Assembly (NCBI RefSeq): GCF_026625785.1
Contig: NZ_CP113063.1
Coordinates: 4,278,001 to 4,342,000, forward strand
From: Gordonia sp. SL306
Lineage (GTDB): Bacteria > Actinomycetota > Actinomycetes > Mycobacteriales > Mycobacteriaceae
Direction: 5' to 3'
DNA length: 64,000 bases
Part shown: positions 28,018 to 36,937 of the stretch, one piece after another
How the letters are laid out: each line of letters starts with the position of its first letter
Numbering within the stretch: the first letter of the stretch is position 1
The notes under the pieces: generated by a model
What the model saw: the letters and a program-made list of their open reading frames with translations, nothing else
The model's database searches: none
Told to the model about the DNA's origin: nothing
Program-made: the position numbers and the translations under genes

Positions 28018-29122
28018 GAGCCACGTCGAGGCGGCGTCCGATCCGGACGTGACATCGTCGGTGCAGGCCGTGGTGCTCGTGGGCGGAAAGGGCACCCGGC
28101 TGCGGCCGCTGACCCTGTCGGCCCCCAAGCCGATGCTGCCCACCGCCGGTGTCCCGTTCCTCACCCATCTGTTGTCCCGCATCCAGGCAGCGGGGATCAC
28201 CGACGTGGTGCTCGGCACCTCGTTCCAGGCCCACGTCTTCTCCGAGTACTACGGCGACGGTTCCAAACTGGGTGTGCGCCTGCAGTACGTCACCGAGACC
28301 GAACCACTCGGAACCGGCGGCGGCATCCGCAACGTGCTCGACGACCTCACGGCCGACAACATCCTCGTGTTCAACGGCGATGTGCTCGGTGGCACGGACG
28401 TCCGCGAGATCCTGACCACGCATCGGAACAGTGGTGCCGACGTCACGATGCACCTCGTGCCGGTCAGTGATCCGCGAGCCTTCGGCTGCGTGCCGACCGA
28501 CGAGACCGGCCGGGTCACCGACTTCCTGGAGAAGACCCAGGATCCGCCGACCGACCAGATCAACGCAGGCACCTATGTCTTCCGGCGCTCGGTGATCGAG
28601 GAGATCCCACCCGGTCGGCCGGTCTCGGTCGAGCGTGAGGTCTTCCCCAAACTGCTCTCCGAGGGCCGGCACATCCAGGCCCACGTCGACCACGCCTACT
28701 GGCGGGACATGGGTACGCCGGAGGACTTCGTGCGCGGGTCGGCGGATCTGGTCCGCGGTATCGCGCCATCGCCCGCGCTCGGCGACCGGCGCGGCGAATC
28801 GATGGTCCACGACGGTGCAGGCGTGGCGCCGGGGGCGGTGCTCATCGGCGGGACCGTGGTGGGTCGCGGCGCCGAGATCGGGCCGCGGGCACGGCTCGAC
28901 GGTGCCGTCGTCTTCGACGGTGCGGTCATCGAGGCCGGTGCCGTGGTGGAGCGGAGCATCGTCGGATTCGGCGCCCGAATCGGACCTCGGGCCCTGATCC
29001 GCGACACCGTGATCGGTGACGGGGCCGATGTCGGCGCGCGCTGTGAACTCCTGCGCGGTGCGCGGGTGTGGCCGGGCGTCCAGATCCCCGACGGCGGACT
29101 CCGCTTCTCCACGGACGTCTGA
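28007..29122 (+). CDS. manB: Mannose-1-phosphate guanylyltransferase
   Basis: A 371-residue nucleotidyltransferase with the signature VVLVGGKGTRLRPLT, PKPMLPTAG, FNGDVLGG and a C-terminal left-handed beta-helix of hexapeptide repeats (VAPGAVLIGGTVVGRGAEIG...). It forms GDP-mannose for mannosylated lipids and glycans (Rv3264c homologue, called manB or manC). The GTG at 28007-28009 has a consensus AGGAGG nearby and overlaps wbbL by 11 bp. It is the last gene of the Rv326x-like block before the synteny switch. Confidence 0.9.
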   Translation: MTSESHVEAASDPDVTSSVQAVVLVGGKGTRLRPLTLSAPKPMLPTAGVPFLTHLLSRIQAAGITDVVLGTSFQAHVFSEYYGDGSKLGVRLQYVTETEPLGTGGGIRNVLDDLTADNILVFNGDVLGGTDVREILTTHRNSGADVTMHLVPVSDPRAFGCVPTDETGRVTDFLEKTQDPPTDQINAGTYVFRRSVIEEIPPGRPVSVEREVFPKLLSEGRHIQAHVDHAYWRDMGTPEDFVRGSADLVRGIAPSPALGDRRGESMVHDGAGVAPGAVLIGGTVVGRGAEIGPRARLDGAVVFDGAVIEAGAVVERSIVGFGARIGPRALIRDTVIGDGADVGARCELLRGARVWPGVQIPDGGLRFSTDV

Positions 29123-29135
29123 GCGGGGGAGCGGC

Positions 29136-29804
29136 TCAGCGGGCCTTGGCGGCCGCGAGCACTCCTGCGCCCAGCGGGATCACCACCGGCAGCAGCCGCT
29201 CGTCGTCGGCGATCAGCATCGCCGCCTCCCGGGCGGCCGCGGCGGGTGGGTCGGTGCGCGTCGGGTCGGCGACCGCGCCGTCGGCGGTGGCGTTGTGGAC
29301 CACCACCACGCCGCCCGGGCGCAGGATCCGCACGGCCTCCACGACATGGCGTGGGTGATCGATGAGCGGACCGTCGACGAACACCAGGTCGTAGGTCTCG
29401 TCGGCGAGGCGGGGCAACACCTCGGTCGGTGTGCCGTTGATCAGGCGGGTCCGCCCCGGCACGATGTCGGCGCCCGCGAACGACTGCCGTGCGGCGCGAT
29501 GATGTTCTGGTTCGGGATCGATGGTGGTGAGCACACCGTCGGCGGCCATTCCGTTGAGCAGCCAGAGACCGCTGACACCGGCACCGGTGCCGATCTCGAC
29601 GACGGCGTGGGCGTCACACGAGCGGGCCAGCAGGGCCAGCAATGCGCCGACGGCGGGCGCGACCGCGGATGCGCCGAGTTCGTCGGCCCGGGTGCGGGCC
29701 GACGCCAGGGCGTCGTCTTCGACGATCGCCGATTCCGCGTAGTCGATGAGGGCGCTCGTGGACACCGAGCCCGCCTGTTCGGAGCCCCCAGATGAATCGG
29801 TCAC
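29136..29804 (-). CDS. SAM-dependent O-methyltransferase (Rv1220c-like)
   Basis: A 222-residue class I methyltransferase of the catechol-O-methyltransferase-like group: [16 protein letters not shown] (SAM motif I), [31 protein letters not shown] (metal/SAM site), [11 protein letters not shown]. The homologue Rv1220c is likewise divergent from sigE in M. tuberculosis, which supports the assignment. Substrate unknown. The GTG start lies in the 304-bp regulatory region shared with sigE. It is convergent with manB, 13 bp away. Confidence 0.85.
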   Translation of the reverse strand: MTDSSGGSEQAGSVSTSALIDYAESAIVEDDALASARTRADELGASAVAPAVGALLALLARSCDAHAVVEIGTGAGVSGLWLLNGMAADGVLTTIDPEPEHHRAARQSFAGADIVPGRTRLINGTPTEVLPRLADETYDLVFVDGPLIDHPRHVVEAVRILRPGGVVVVHNATADGAVADPTRTDPPAAAAREAAMLIADDERLLPVVIPLGAGVLAAAKAR

Positions 29805-30108
29805 CCCCTGAGGTTATGTCGCGTCGTCACGATTGCGTCGGCGGCGCGCCAACCTCGGTCGAAGTCGGAGGTCAGAGGATTTTCGGGCGGCCGCCGAAAC
29901 CGCCGCCCACTTCCTCAGCGAAACCTCAGCACTCTCATACGGCGACCACACCACGATGGGAGAGGGTTCTACTAGCGCAGCCGATGCGCTCGCAGCCGAC
30001 GATCCACCGAGGTTCCGACCGAGGAATAGATCGCAGGCAGACGTGGTTTACCATCGTGAACATCCGTCATCCGACGTGATGTCCGGGGAAGGGAACTGGC
30101 CACCAAAC
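29805..30108. other. Gene-free 304-bp region upstream of sigE
   Basis: No gene of its own. An open frame in phase with sigE runs through it and could supply longer SigE forms from ATG 30079 or 29956. It contains an imperfect palindrome TTTCGGGCGG/CCGCCGAAA (29881-29899) and a 19-bp direct repeat listed separately. I see no clear housekeeping -35/-10 pair. Confidence 0.6.
29913..29931 (+). promoter_or_regulatory. Candidate MprA-type box upstream of sigE
   Basis: CCTCAGCG-AAA-CCTCAGCA: two 8-bp direct repeats spaced by three bases, 19 bp in all. MprA of M. tuberculosis is known to bind two loosely conserved 8-bp direct repeats and to control sigE, so the position and geometry fit; whether this organism's MprA binds here is inference. 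Confidence 0.45.
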
Positions 30109-30720
30109 ATGACTGATCCCCTGGGGTCTGCAGACGTCGTCCCGACCGGGACCGCTGGATTCGACGCCACCGGCGACGACACCTTGATGCCGTCCTGGGA
30201 CGAGCTTGTCCGCGAGCATGCGGATCGGGTGTATCGCCTGGCCTACCGCTTGTCCGGCAACCAGCACGACGCCGAGGACCTCACGCAGGAGACATTCATC
30301 CGGGTCTTCCGTTCGCTGTCGAACTATCGGCCCGGCACCTTCGAGGGGTGGCTGCACCGCATCACCACCAATCTGTTCCTGGACATGGTCCGGCGTCGGA
30401 GCAAGATCCGCATGGAGGCATTGCCGGACGAATACGATCGGGTGCCCTCGGACACCCCCGATCCCGAGCAGATCTTCCACGACGCGAACCTCGACCCGGA
30501 TCTGCAGGATGCGCTCGACGCACTGCCGCCGGACTTCCGTGCCGCGGTCGTCCTGTGTGACATCGAGGGCCTGTCCTACGAAGAGATCTCGGCGACCCTC
30601 GGCGTCAAGCTCGGCACCGTGCGCAGTCGCATTCATCGCGGTCGTCAGACGATCCGCGATCACCTGACCGCCCGAGGACACACCGGCAGCAGGTCGGTGG
30701 CAATCGGCGCGGTGCACTGA
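30109..30720 (+). CDS. sigE: ECF RNA polymerase sigma factor SigE
   Basis: The conserved part is nearly identical in layout to mycobacterial Sig[29 protein letters not shown] (region 2), [39 protein letters not shown], then region 4 ([43 protein letters not shown]). It directs the envelope-stress response and is held by RseA, encoded next. Three in-frame ATGs are possible (29956, 30079, 30109). I list 30109, whose product is 203 residues; M. tuberculosis SigE is also made from more than one start. Region 2-4 linker and flanks are ordinary. Confidence 0.92.
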   Translation: MTDPLGSADVVPTGTAGFDATGDDTLMPSWDELVREHADRVYRLAYRLSGNQHDAEDLTQETFIRVFRSLSNYRPGTFEGWLHRITTNLFLDMVRRRSKIRMEALPDEYDRVPSDTPDPEQIFHDANLDPDLQDALDALPPDFRAAVVLCDIEGLSYEEISATLGVKLGTVRSRIHRGRQTIRDHLTARGHTGSRSVAIGAVH

Positions 30721-30772
30721 CATCCACTCCACAGGCGCGATCTGCCGTCACCCGAATCGGATCGAGATTCCG

Positions 30773-30798
30773 GGAACCACGGTCGGTCCGTCACCGTT
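30773..30798 (+). promoter_or_regulatory. ECF-type promoter upstream of rseA
   Basis: GGAAC (30773-30777) and GTT (30796-30798, in CCGTTG) are 18 bases apart, the spacing of the SigE/SigH-type promoters known in mycobacteria. It lies in the 211-bp gap between sigE and rseA, about 130 bases before rseA, and would place rseA-htrA-tatB under the stress sigma factor. Confidence 0.5.
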
Positions 30799-30931
30799 GT
30801 CCTCTTCGGATAGGGTGGGTTGCCGCGCCCGCAGGGCGGTGTGGCGGCACACTCGCCGACAGCGCAGTAGCGTGGAACGAACTGGACACGACGGCGGACT
30901 GGCCCGCAGCGGTGGAAGAGGTGAACGTCAG

Positions 30932-31546
30932 ATGGAGATGAACCGAGGTCGATCCACCTCGGGGCAGCAGGGCGACAGCCAGCTACCCATGCCGAATCTC
31001 CGTCGTCGGCGGTCCGCGTGGAACCCGTCGACCTGGTCGCCCGTCACCGCGTCGTTCGCCCCCAATCGCACCTACCGCGCGCCCGGTACACCCGGTGGAC
31101 GCCGGTTCGCCCCGACCGAACATCTCGCCGCGGAGGCGGTTGCCGCCTACGTCGACGGTGAGTTGGGGATGACCGCCCACCTTCGGGCCACCCAGCACGT
31201 CGCGCAATGTTCGGAGTGCATGTCGGCCGTCGATGCACAGGTCTCCGCCCGCTCTCGACTGCGGTCGGCCGGGGACGTGTCACTGCCCGCCGGGCTCCTC
31301 GGTCAGCTCAGTCAGATCCCCACCCGCGAGATCGACGTCACCGGCGTCTCCGGCGACGCCCGGACCGACCGCCACAGCCCGTTGTCCCCGTGGGGGCAGG
31401 ATCGGCCTGCGAGCCCGATGGCCGCCCCGGGATTCCCGGTCACCGAGGCACCGCGCGACCCGATGCCCACCTCTGCCTCCGCGGACCGCCGCGGACGACC
31501 CGGCCAGGGCACCCGTGCCCGGATGAGCCGCTGGCGAGGCCGCTGA
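30932..31546 (+). CDS. rseA: Anti-sigma-E factor RseA (zinc-binding)
   Basis: A 204-residue soluble anti-sigma factor. The zinc-binding anti-sigma core is EHLAAEAVAAYVDGELGMTAHLRATQ followed by His-x3-Cys-x2-Cys (HVAQCSEC). The C-terminal half is Pro/Arg-rich and poorly conserved, as in Rv1222. RseA binds SigE under reducing conditions and releases it under envelope or redox stress. Start ATG 30932 has GAGGTG upstream. It is followed after three bases by htrA. Confidence 0.87.
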   Translation: MEMNRGRSTSGQQGDSQLPMPNLRRRRSAWNPSTWSPVTASFAPNRTYRAPGTPGGRRFAPTEHLAAEAVAAYVDGELGMTAHLRATQHVAQCSECMSAVDAQVSARSRLRSAGDVSLPAGLLGQLSQIPTREIDVTGVSGDARTDRHSPLSPWGQDRPASPMAAPGFPVTEAPRDPMPTSASADRRGRPGQGTRARMSRWRGR

Positions 31547-31549
31547 CAC

Positions 31550-33145
31550 GTGGACACCAGAGGGGAAAGCGAGCTCGACGGGTCGACCGAGTCCGCCGGG
31601 GAGGCAGCGGGCCCGGACACCGTGGGCTCCGACGACGTCCGTTCGGACGTGGACGGTTCGGAAGCAGTAGACGGTTCGGAATCAGCGGCCGCGGAGACGA
31701 CGTCAGGCCACCGCACCGACGACAGGTCACGGCACGGCGCCGTGTCCCCACAGACCGCCGCGGTGTTCGGACGTCCGGCCGGTGTGCAGGGGTCCTTCGC
31801 GCAGTCCGAGGACACCACTGACAACCCTGATCCACAGATCGCCCCGCCGGATCCGGTGCTCGCCGAGGCGTTCGGCCGCCCGGCGGGCGTGATCGACACC
31901 CTTCAGCGGGACCCGTTGGCCACCTACGGGGCACCCGACGCACCGCCCGCCCAGGCCGATCCCTGGCGCGACCCGGAGAGCGTGGCCGGCCTGGATCGGC
32001 CGGCGCTCGGTGTCCCTACCGCCCCCGAGCCCACCGACCCGGGCCCGAAGCTGGGCATCCAGGACGTCTTGTTCGGCAAGCGGATCAGCTGGCACGCGCT
32101 GGCGACCCTCGCCGTGCTCGCGGTGGTGGTCGGACTCGTCGGCGGGCTGATCGGCCGATGGACCGCTGAGGTGGTCTCGCCGCTCAACTCCGATTCGGTC
32201 CAGCTGTCCACCGACGATGCCGACAACGGCGCCACTCCTCGTTCCCCGGTCGCCAATGTGGCTCGCGCGGTGGAGAAATCGGTGGTCGCGCTCGATGTGC
32301 GGACCAGCAGCGCAGTGGGCACCGGGTCGGGCTTCATCATCGACAAGAGCGGTTACATCGTCACCAACAACCATGTCATCGCGATGGCGGCGAACGACCG
32401 CAATGCCAAGCTCGAGGCCGTCTTCTTCGACCGCAAGCGCGTGCCCGCGCGGATCGTCGGTCGCGACACCAAGACCGACCTCGCGGTCGTCAAGGTCGAC
32501 AACGTCGACAATCTCACCGTCTCGAAGCTCGGCAACTCCGACGATCTCCAGATCGGTGAAGAGGTCATCGCCTTCGGGTCGCCGCTCGGCCTGGACCGGA
32601 CCGTCACCAGTGGCATCGTCAGTGCCCTGCATCGTCCGGTGCCGTTGCGACCCGACGCCGAATCCGACACCGACGCGGTGATCGACGCGATCCAGACCGA
32701 CGCGGCGATCAACCCCGGCAACTCGGGTGGGCCGCTGGTCAGCGACAAGGCCGAGGTGGTCGGCATCAACACCGCAGGTCTCGTCCCCGGCGGCGGTTCG
32801 ATCGGACTGGGATTCGCGATCCCGATCGATCAGGTCGTCCCGATCGCCCAGACGCTCATCCGTCAGGGTTCGGTCGATCACCCGCAGATCGGGGTCAACG
32901 CGAGTTCGGTCCGCAACGACCGGGTGCTCGGCGCGCAGGTCCGCAATGTGGTCGCCGGCGGCCCGGCAGACCAGGCCGGAGTGCGCGAGAACGACGTGAT
33001 CACCTCGTTCAACGGTCGTACCATCGAGAGCGCCGACGAATTGACGGTCGCGGTACGGACGGCGAAGATCGATCAGAAGGTCCCGTTCAGCTACTGGCGC
33101 GACGGCCGGACCTTCAACGGCACGATCACGCCGGCCGGCGACTGA
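31550..33145 (+). CDS. htrA: Membrane-anchored HtrA serine protease with PDZ domain
   Basis: A 531-residue trypsin-like protease: acidic cytoplasmic N-terminus (1-178), one membrane helix (~182-203), protease domain with His275 (TNNHVI), Asp310 (TDLAVV) and Ser392 (GNSGGPL), then a PDZ domain (~430-525). It works in quality control outside the membrane under the SigE-RseA system; the Rv1221-Rv1223 order is conserved. Oddly, the cytoplasmic tail has two copies of an FGRPAGV motif (residues 73-79 and 108-114), each followed by a short variable stretch, which look like docking sites. GTG start at 31550. Confidence 0.92.
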   Translation: MDTRGESELDGSTESAGEAAGPDTVGSDDVRSDVDGSEAVDGSESAAAETTSGHRTDDRSRHGAVSPQTAAVFGRPAGVQGSFAQSEDTTDNPDPQIAPPDPVLAEAFGRPAGVIDTLQRDPLATYGAPDAPPAQADPWRDPESVAGLDRPALGVPTAPEPTDPGPKLGIQDVLFGKRISWHALATLAVLAVVVGLVGGLIGRWTAEVVSPLNSDSVQLSTDDADNGATPRSPVANVARAVEKSVVALDVRTSSAVGTGSGFIIDKSGYIVTNNHVIAMAANDRNAKLEAVFFDRKRVPARIVGRDTKTDLAVVKVDNVDNLTVSKLGNSDDLQIGEEVIAFGSPLGLDRTVTSGIVSALHRPVPLRPDAESDTDAVIDAIQTDAAINPGNSGGPLVSDKAEVVGINTAGLVPGGGSIGLGFAIPIDQVVPIAQTLIRQGSVDHPQIGVNASSVRNDRVLGAQVRNVVAGGPADQAGVRENDVITSFNGRTIESADELTVAVRTAKIDQKVPFSYWRDGRTFNGTITPAGD

Positions 33146-33179
33146 TCGCAGACCGGGCTCGAGCAAATGGGGATGACGG

Positions 33180-33635
33180 ATGTTCAGCAGTATCGGTTGG
33201 GGTGAGATCCTCGTCCTGTTGGCCGCGGGTCTGATCATCCTGGGACCCGACCGCCTTCCCGGTGCGATCTCCTGGACCATGAAGTCCATCCGCCAGGTGC
33301 GCGATTACGCGACCGGCGCGACCGATCAGCTCAAGGACGAACTTGGTCCGGAGTTCGACGAACTCCGCAAACCTCTCTCCGAACTCAACGAGCTGCGCGG
33401 GATGACGCCGCGCGCGATGGTCACGAAACATCTGCTCGACGGCGACGACTCCGTGTTCACACTCGGTCTCGGTCCGACCACCGTCGACCGGGACATCACC
33501 GATTCCCCGGACATCAAGCCGGTGTCGGCGCCGATGCCGAATCCGTCCGCCGCCGATCCGGCGAAGCCGACCGGGCAGGGCCCGACCACGGGATCATCCC
33601 GGTCACCGTCGGTCGGCGACTGGGACGCCACCTAG
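33180..33635 (+). CDS. tatB: Sec-independent protein translocase subunit TatB
   Basis: A 151-residue TatB: N-terminal helix [23 protein letters not shown] with the conserved Glu and the Gly-Pro hinge, then the amphipathic helix [20 protein letters not shown] and a long hydrophilic tail. It recognises twin-arginine signal peptides with TatC. It sits 34 bp after htrA, as in mycobacteria (Rv1223-Rv1224), and is convergent with mrp across 28 bp. Confidence 0.9.
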   Translation: MFSSIGWGEILVLLAAGLIILGPDRLPGAISWTMKSIRQVRDYATGATDQLKDELGPEFDELRKPLSELNELRGMTPRAMVTKHLLDGDDSVFTLGLGPTTVDRDITDSPDIKPVSAPMPNPSAADPAKPTGQGPTTGSSRSPSVGDWDAT

Positions 33636-33663
33636 GATCGATCCGGCCACCGCCGAGCGGGTG

Positions 33664-34809
33664 TCAGTCGTGACGGGTGGTGTCGATCCCCAGGCTCATC
33701 CCGGCCAGCCCGCGCCGCCGCACGGCCAATTTATCGGCAATCGCCCGCAGTGCGGATCCGGACGCCGAATCGGGTGCGGAAGTGACCACCGGCACGCCGT
33801 TGTCGCCACCTTCCCGCAGAGACGTCTCCAAGGGGACCTGACCGAGGAGTTCCACGGGCGCGCCGACCGCTTTGGTCAGTCGCTCGGCGACCTTCTCGCC
33901 GCCGCCGGAACCGAACGGTTCCATCCGTGATCCGTCCGGGAGTTCCATCCACGACATGTTCTCGACGACGCCGAGGATCTTCTGACGTGTCTGCAGTGCG
34001 ATGGCACCGGCTCGCTCGGCGACCTCGGCAGCCGCCTGCTGCGGCGTGGTGACGACGAGGATCTCGGCGCCGGGGATGAGCTGGGCGATGGAGATCGCCA
34101 CATCGCCGGTCCCGGGCGGCAGGTCGAGCAGCAGCACGTCGAGATCGCCCCAGTAGACGTCGGCGAGGAACTGCTGGAGGGCTCGGTGCAGCATGGGCCC
34201 GCGCCACGTGACGGGTGTGTTCCCGTCGGTGAACTGCCCGATCGAGATGAACTTCACGCCGTGGCTCATCGGCGGCATGATCATACGTTCGACCTGGGTG
34301 GGCTTGGCGTCGCTGCCGAGCATCCGCGGCACAGAATGTCCGTAGATGTCGGCATCGAGGACACCGACCGTGAGGCCGCGCTCGGCCAGCGCCGTCGCGA
34401 GGTTCACGGTGACACTCGACTTGCCGACGCCGCCCTTTCCGGACGCGACCGCGTAGACGCGGGTCAGAGAGCCGGGCTGGGCGAACGGGATCACGGGGTC
34501 GGCCTTGTCGCCCCGCAGTTTCTTGCGCAGTTCGGTCCGTTGCTCGTCGTCCATCACGTCGAGCACCACCCGGACCGCGCCCACGCCGGGCACATCGGCC
34601 GCGGCGTTCTCCACGCGGCCCGAGATCTCGGTACGCATGGGACAACCCGACGTGGTCAGGTACACGACGACGTCCACGCTGGCGTCGTCGTTGACGTCGA
34701 TCGACTTGACCATCCCCAGGTCGGTGATGGGTTTGCCGATCTCGGGATCGTTGACCTTGCTCAGGGCAGCGCGAACCGCGGATTCGGTGGGTACAACTCC
34801 TGTAGTCAT
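33664..34809 (-). CDS. mrp: Mrp/NBP35 family iron-sulfur carrier ATPase
   Basis: A 381-residue P-loop ATPase: N-terminal MIP18 domain (ESAVRAALSKVNDPEIGKPITDLGMV, residues 10-33, with Cys56 in TSGCPM), then the deviant Walker A SGKGGVGKSS (123-132), DADIYGHSVPRMLG, LLLDLPPGTGD. It delivers Fe-S clusters to target proteins. The C-terminal Cys-x-x-Cys of E. coli Mrp is missing; the corresponding region reads ENMSWMELPDGSRMEPFG, as in other actinobacterial members as I recall them. ATG 34809 is the chosen start. Confidence 0.9.
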   Translation of the reverse strand: MTTGVVPTESAVRAALSKVNDPEIGKPITDLGMVKSIDVNDDASVDVVVYLTTSGCPMRTEISGRVENAAADVPGVGAVRVVLDVMDDEQRTELRKKLRGDKADPVIPFAQPGSLTRVYAVASGKGGVGKSSVTVNLATALAERGLTVGVLDADIYGHSVPRMLGSDAKPTQVERMIMPPMSHGVKFISIGQFTDGNTPVTWRGPMLHRALQQFLADVYWGDLDVLLLDLPPGTGDVAISIAQLIPGAEILVVTTPQQAAAEVAERAGAIALQTRQKILGVVENMSWMELPDGSRMEPFGSGGGEKVAERLTKAVGAPVELLGQVPLETSLREGGDNGVPVVTSAPDSASGSALRAIADKLAVRRRGLAGMSLGIDTTRHD

Positions 34810-34895
34810 CAACGCCAGCTTAACCGTCCGGTGCACAGTGCCGGTCGCACGGGAGACCTCGACGCCCCGCAGGGCTCCTCGAGATCACGGGTGAG

Positions 34896-36050
34896 TCAGC
34901 GTGCCGCGGGCGGTGGTGTGGTGGTCGTGGGGCCCGTGCGGGCGTTCGGGCCACGTTGCGGCGATCCCGAGACCGGCGGCTTCTTCTTCGGGGCCGTCTG
35001 CTCGGGAAGCGGCTTCGGCGGCGGCAGCAGTTGCGTCGGGACCAGATCGGGCGGCAGGCAGAGTGCTCCGATGCAGGTCGGCAGGGGCGGCGGTGGCGGC
35101 GTCGTCGTGCTCTCGGAGGTCGAGGGTGACGACGAACTCTCGCCGGGCTTGGAGGGTTTCGACGGCTTGCTCGTCGACGATTTGCTCGGCTTGCGCTTGG
35201 GCTCGGGGATCGGATTCGTCGGCATCACACCGGTCGCGTAGGCGGCGGCCCAGCTCAACACGTTCGCCGCGTACTCCATCGAGTGGTTGTAGCGCATCAC
35301 CGCCGCGACCTTGTTCTTGGCGGCCATGATGTCGGATACCCCGGAACACAGGTAGCGGCCTGCCGAGTAGGTGGCGTCGAAGACGTTGTTCGGGTCGGCC
35401 TTCCCGTCACCGTTCGCGTCGGTCCCCCACGCGGCCCAGGTGCTCGGGATGAACTGCATGGGTCCCATCGCGCGGTCGTGCGAGGAGTCACCGTCGATCC
35501 GGCCGCCGTCGGTGTCGCGGATCACCGCGTTCCCGGCCAGCGTGCCGTTGAGCACCGGTCCGGCGATCGGGTTGATGGTGGTGCCGTACGCGTCGACGGA
35601 GCCGTTCGACGCGTGATTGGACTCGATGCGCCCGATCCCGGCCAGCAGGAACCACGGCAGCTTGCACTGTGGGGTGTCCGACCCGACGCGGTTGGCCGCC
35701 AGTTTGTAGGCCTGGAGCACCACTCCTGGGATCCCCATGGGACCGGTCGGCAGGGACCCGGTGATCCGGAACTGGGGCAGCACGGCGGCTTCCGGTTCGA
35801 CGCGTTTGGGCGGCGGTGCGAATCCGAGCAACGACACCGGGCCACCGGGTGCGATCTCGACCGCCGACGACGGTATCGAGTTGGCGTCCTCGGCGACGGC
35901 GGTGGAGACGGTGCCACCGGAGGCGCTCGACGTCGCGGCGGCGAGCATCATCGCTCCCACCAGGAAGCCGCCGGTCCCGACCGCCAGTGCGCGTCGCGGC
36001 AGGCGGGGCCGCCGCGGACCGTGGGCGCGACGGAACACTGCGGGGCTCAC
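34896..36050 (-). CDS. Exported lytic transglycosylase-like protein (Rv1230c-like)
   Basis: A 384-residue exported protein: N-terminal hydrophobic helix (~22-42), then a transglycosylase-like domain (residues ~95-275) with the candidate catalytic Glu143 in GIGRIESNHA and the blocks DRAMGPMQFIPSTWAAWG and DATYSAGRYLC. The C-terminal ~110 residues are a Lys/Ser/Pro/Thr-rich tail, probably spanning the wall. It is expected to cleave peptidoglycan at the MurNAc-GlcNAc bond. GTG start at 36050 with GGAGAG upstream. Position after mrp matches Rv1229c-Rv1230c. Confidence 0.85.
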   Translation of the reverse strand: MSPAVFRRAHGPRRPRLPRRALAVGTGGFLVGAMMLAAATSSASGGTVSTAVAEDANSIPSSAVEIAPGGPVSLLGFAPPPKRVEPEAAVLPQFRITGSLPTGPMGIPGVVLQAYKLAANRVGSDTPQCKLPWFLLAGIGRIESNHASNGSVDAYGTTINPIAGPVLNGTLAGNAVIRDTDGGRIDGDSSHDRAMGPMQFIPSTWAAWGTDANGDGKADPNNVFDATYSAGRYLCSGVSDIMAAKNKVAAVMRYNHSMEYAANVLSWAAAYATGVMPTNPIPEPKRKPSKSSTSKPSKPSKPGESSSSPSTSESTTTPPPPPLPTCIGALCLPPDLVPTQLLPPPKPLPEQTAPKKKPPVSGSPQRGPNARTGPTTTTPPPAAR

Positions 36051-36364
36051 CGGGCTCTCCTCGCCCGCGGCCCGGCGGTGACCGGTCCTGCGACCGTCGT
36101 CGACTGCCTGTCCACACTGACTCCGTTGCTCTCACACACGTGCATGCCCGCCCCTGAAGATCTTGCGGATTGCCGGACCCGCCGTGTCTGAGCTCCCCGG
36201 GCGTCCGACGTGTGACCCACCATACATATGGGTCTAATGCCCCAGTACAGGAACCCGACAATTCTTCACTACATGCATCTGATCGTTTGGTGAACCCACA
36301 TGTTGTGGTCCGCGGCGTTCGCCGACCCATATGGGGGAGTGGGGCCGACCGTGTCGGCCCGCGG
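36051..36364. other. Gene-free 314-bp region between the transglycosylase-like and DUF1003 genes
   Basis: No convincing gene. It holds an AT-rich stretch (about 36215-36310) with two short palindromes, CATACATATG and CCCATATGGG, likely part of the promoter of the minus-strand transglycosylase-like gene, and a hairpin just after the DUF1003 stop (36342-36360, listed separately). I could not identify a -35/-10 pair with confidence. Confidence 0.5.
36342..36360 (-). terminator. Hairpin downstream of the DUF1003 gene
   Basis: GGGCCGAC-CGT-GTCGGCCC: a perfect 8-bp GC stem with a three-base loop starting four bases after the DUF1003 stop. There is no U-tract, which is common for high-GC actinobacterial terminators. 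Confidence 0.45.
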
Positions 36365-36937
36365 TCACCGGGGGGTCGCGGAGTCCCCGCCGCCCCCGCC
36401 GCCCCGGCTGCGTCGGGAGTCGTCCCCGCCGTCATCGGGTGTCGAGAGGTCGCGCGGGCCGTCGCCGAGGCGTTCGGTGAGCTCGTCGAGCAGGTCGTCG
36501 AGCTCCTTGCGGAGATAGTCGCGGGTCACGGTGTCGCCGACGGCCAGGCGCACGGCGGCGAGTTCGCGGGCCAGGAATTCGGTGTCCGCCTTGGTCTGCG
36601 CGGACCGGATCCGATCCTCGTCGAGGGCGACCTTGTCGCGGTTCTCCTGTCGATTCTGTGCGAGCAGGATTAGGGGCGCGGCGTAGGCCGCCTGGGTGGA
36701 GAACGCGAGATTGAGCAGGATGAACGGATACGGGTCCCACCGCCACGACACCGCGATCAGGTTCAGCGCCACCCACACGATCACGATGACGGTCTGGATG
36801 GCGAGGTAGCGTCCGGTCCCGAGAAAGCGTGCGATGCGTTCGGCGTAGACGCCGATGACGTCGGAATCGAGGTTGAACGACAGCCGACGGTTCTGCCGGG
36901 GCGTGTCGAGGCGACGGCCGGGTTGTTCCGTGCTCAC
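36365..36937 (-). CDS. DUF1003 membrane protein (Rv1231c-like)
   Basis: A 190-residue protein with two membrane helices (IQTVIVIVWVALNLIAV and PFILLNLAFSTQAAYAAPLILLAQN) separated by the conserved WDPYPF, the DUF1003 signature, followed by a polar, probably helical region. Function unknown. The GTG at 36935-36937 overlaps the TGA of the MgtE-N/CBS gene by GTGA, so both proteins are made together; a role in divalent-cation handling is plausible from that linkage only. The tail is Gly-rich. Confidence 0.8.
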   Translation of the reverse strand: MSTEQPGRRLDTPRQNRRLSFNLDSDVIGVYAERIARFLGTGRYLAIQTVIVIVWVALNLIAVSWRWDPYPFILLNLAFSTQAAYAAPLILLAQNRQENRDKVALDEDRIRSAQTKADTEFLARELAAVRLAVGDTVTRDYLRKELDDLLDELTERLGDGPRDLSTPDDGGDDSRRSRGGGGGGDSATPR

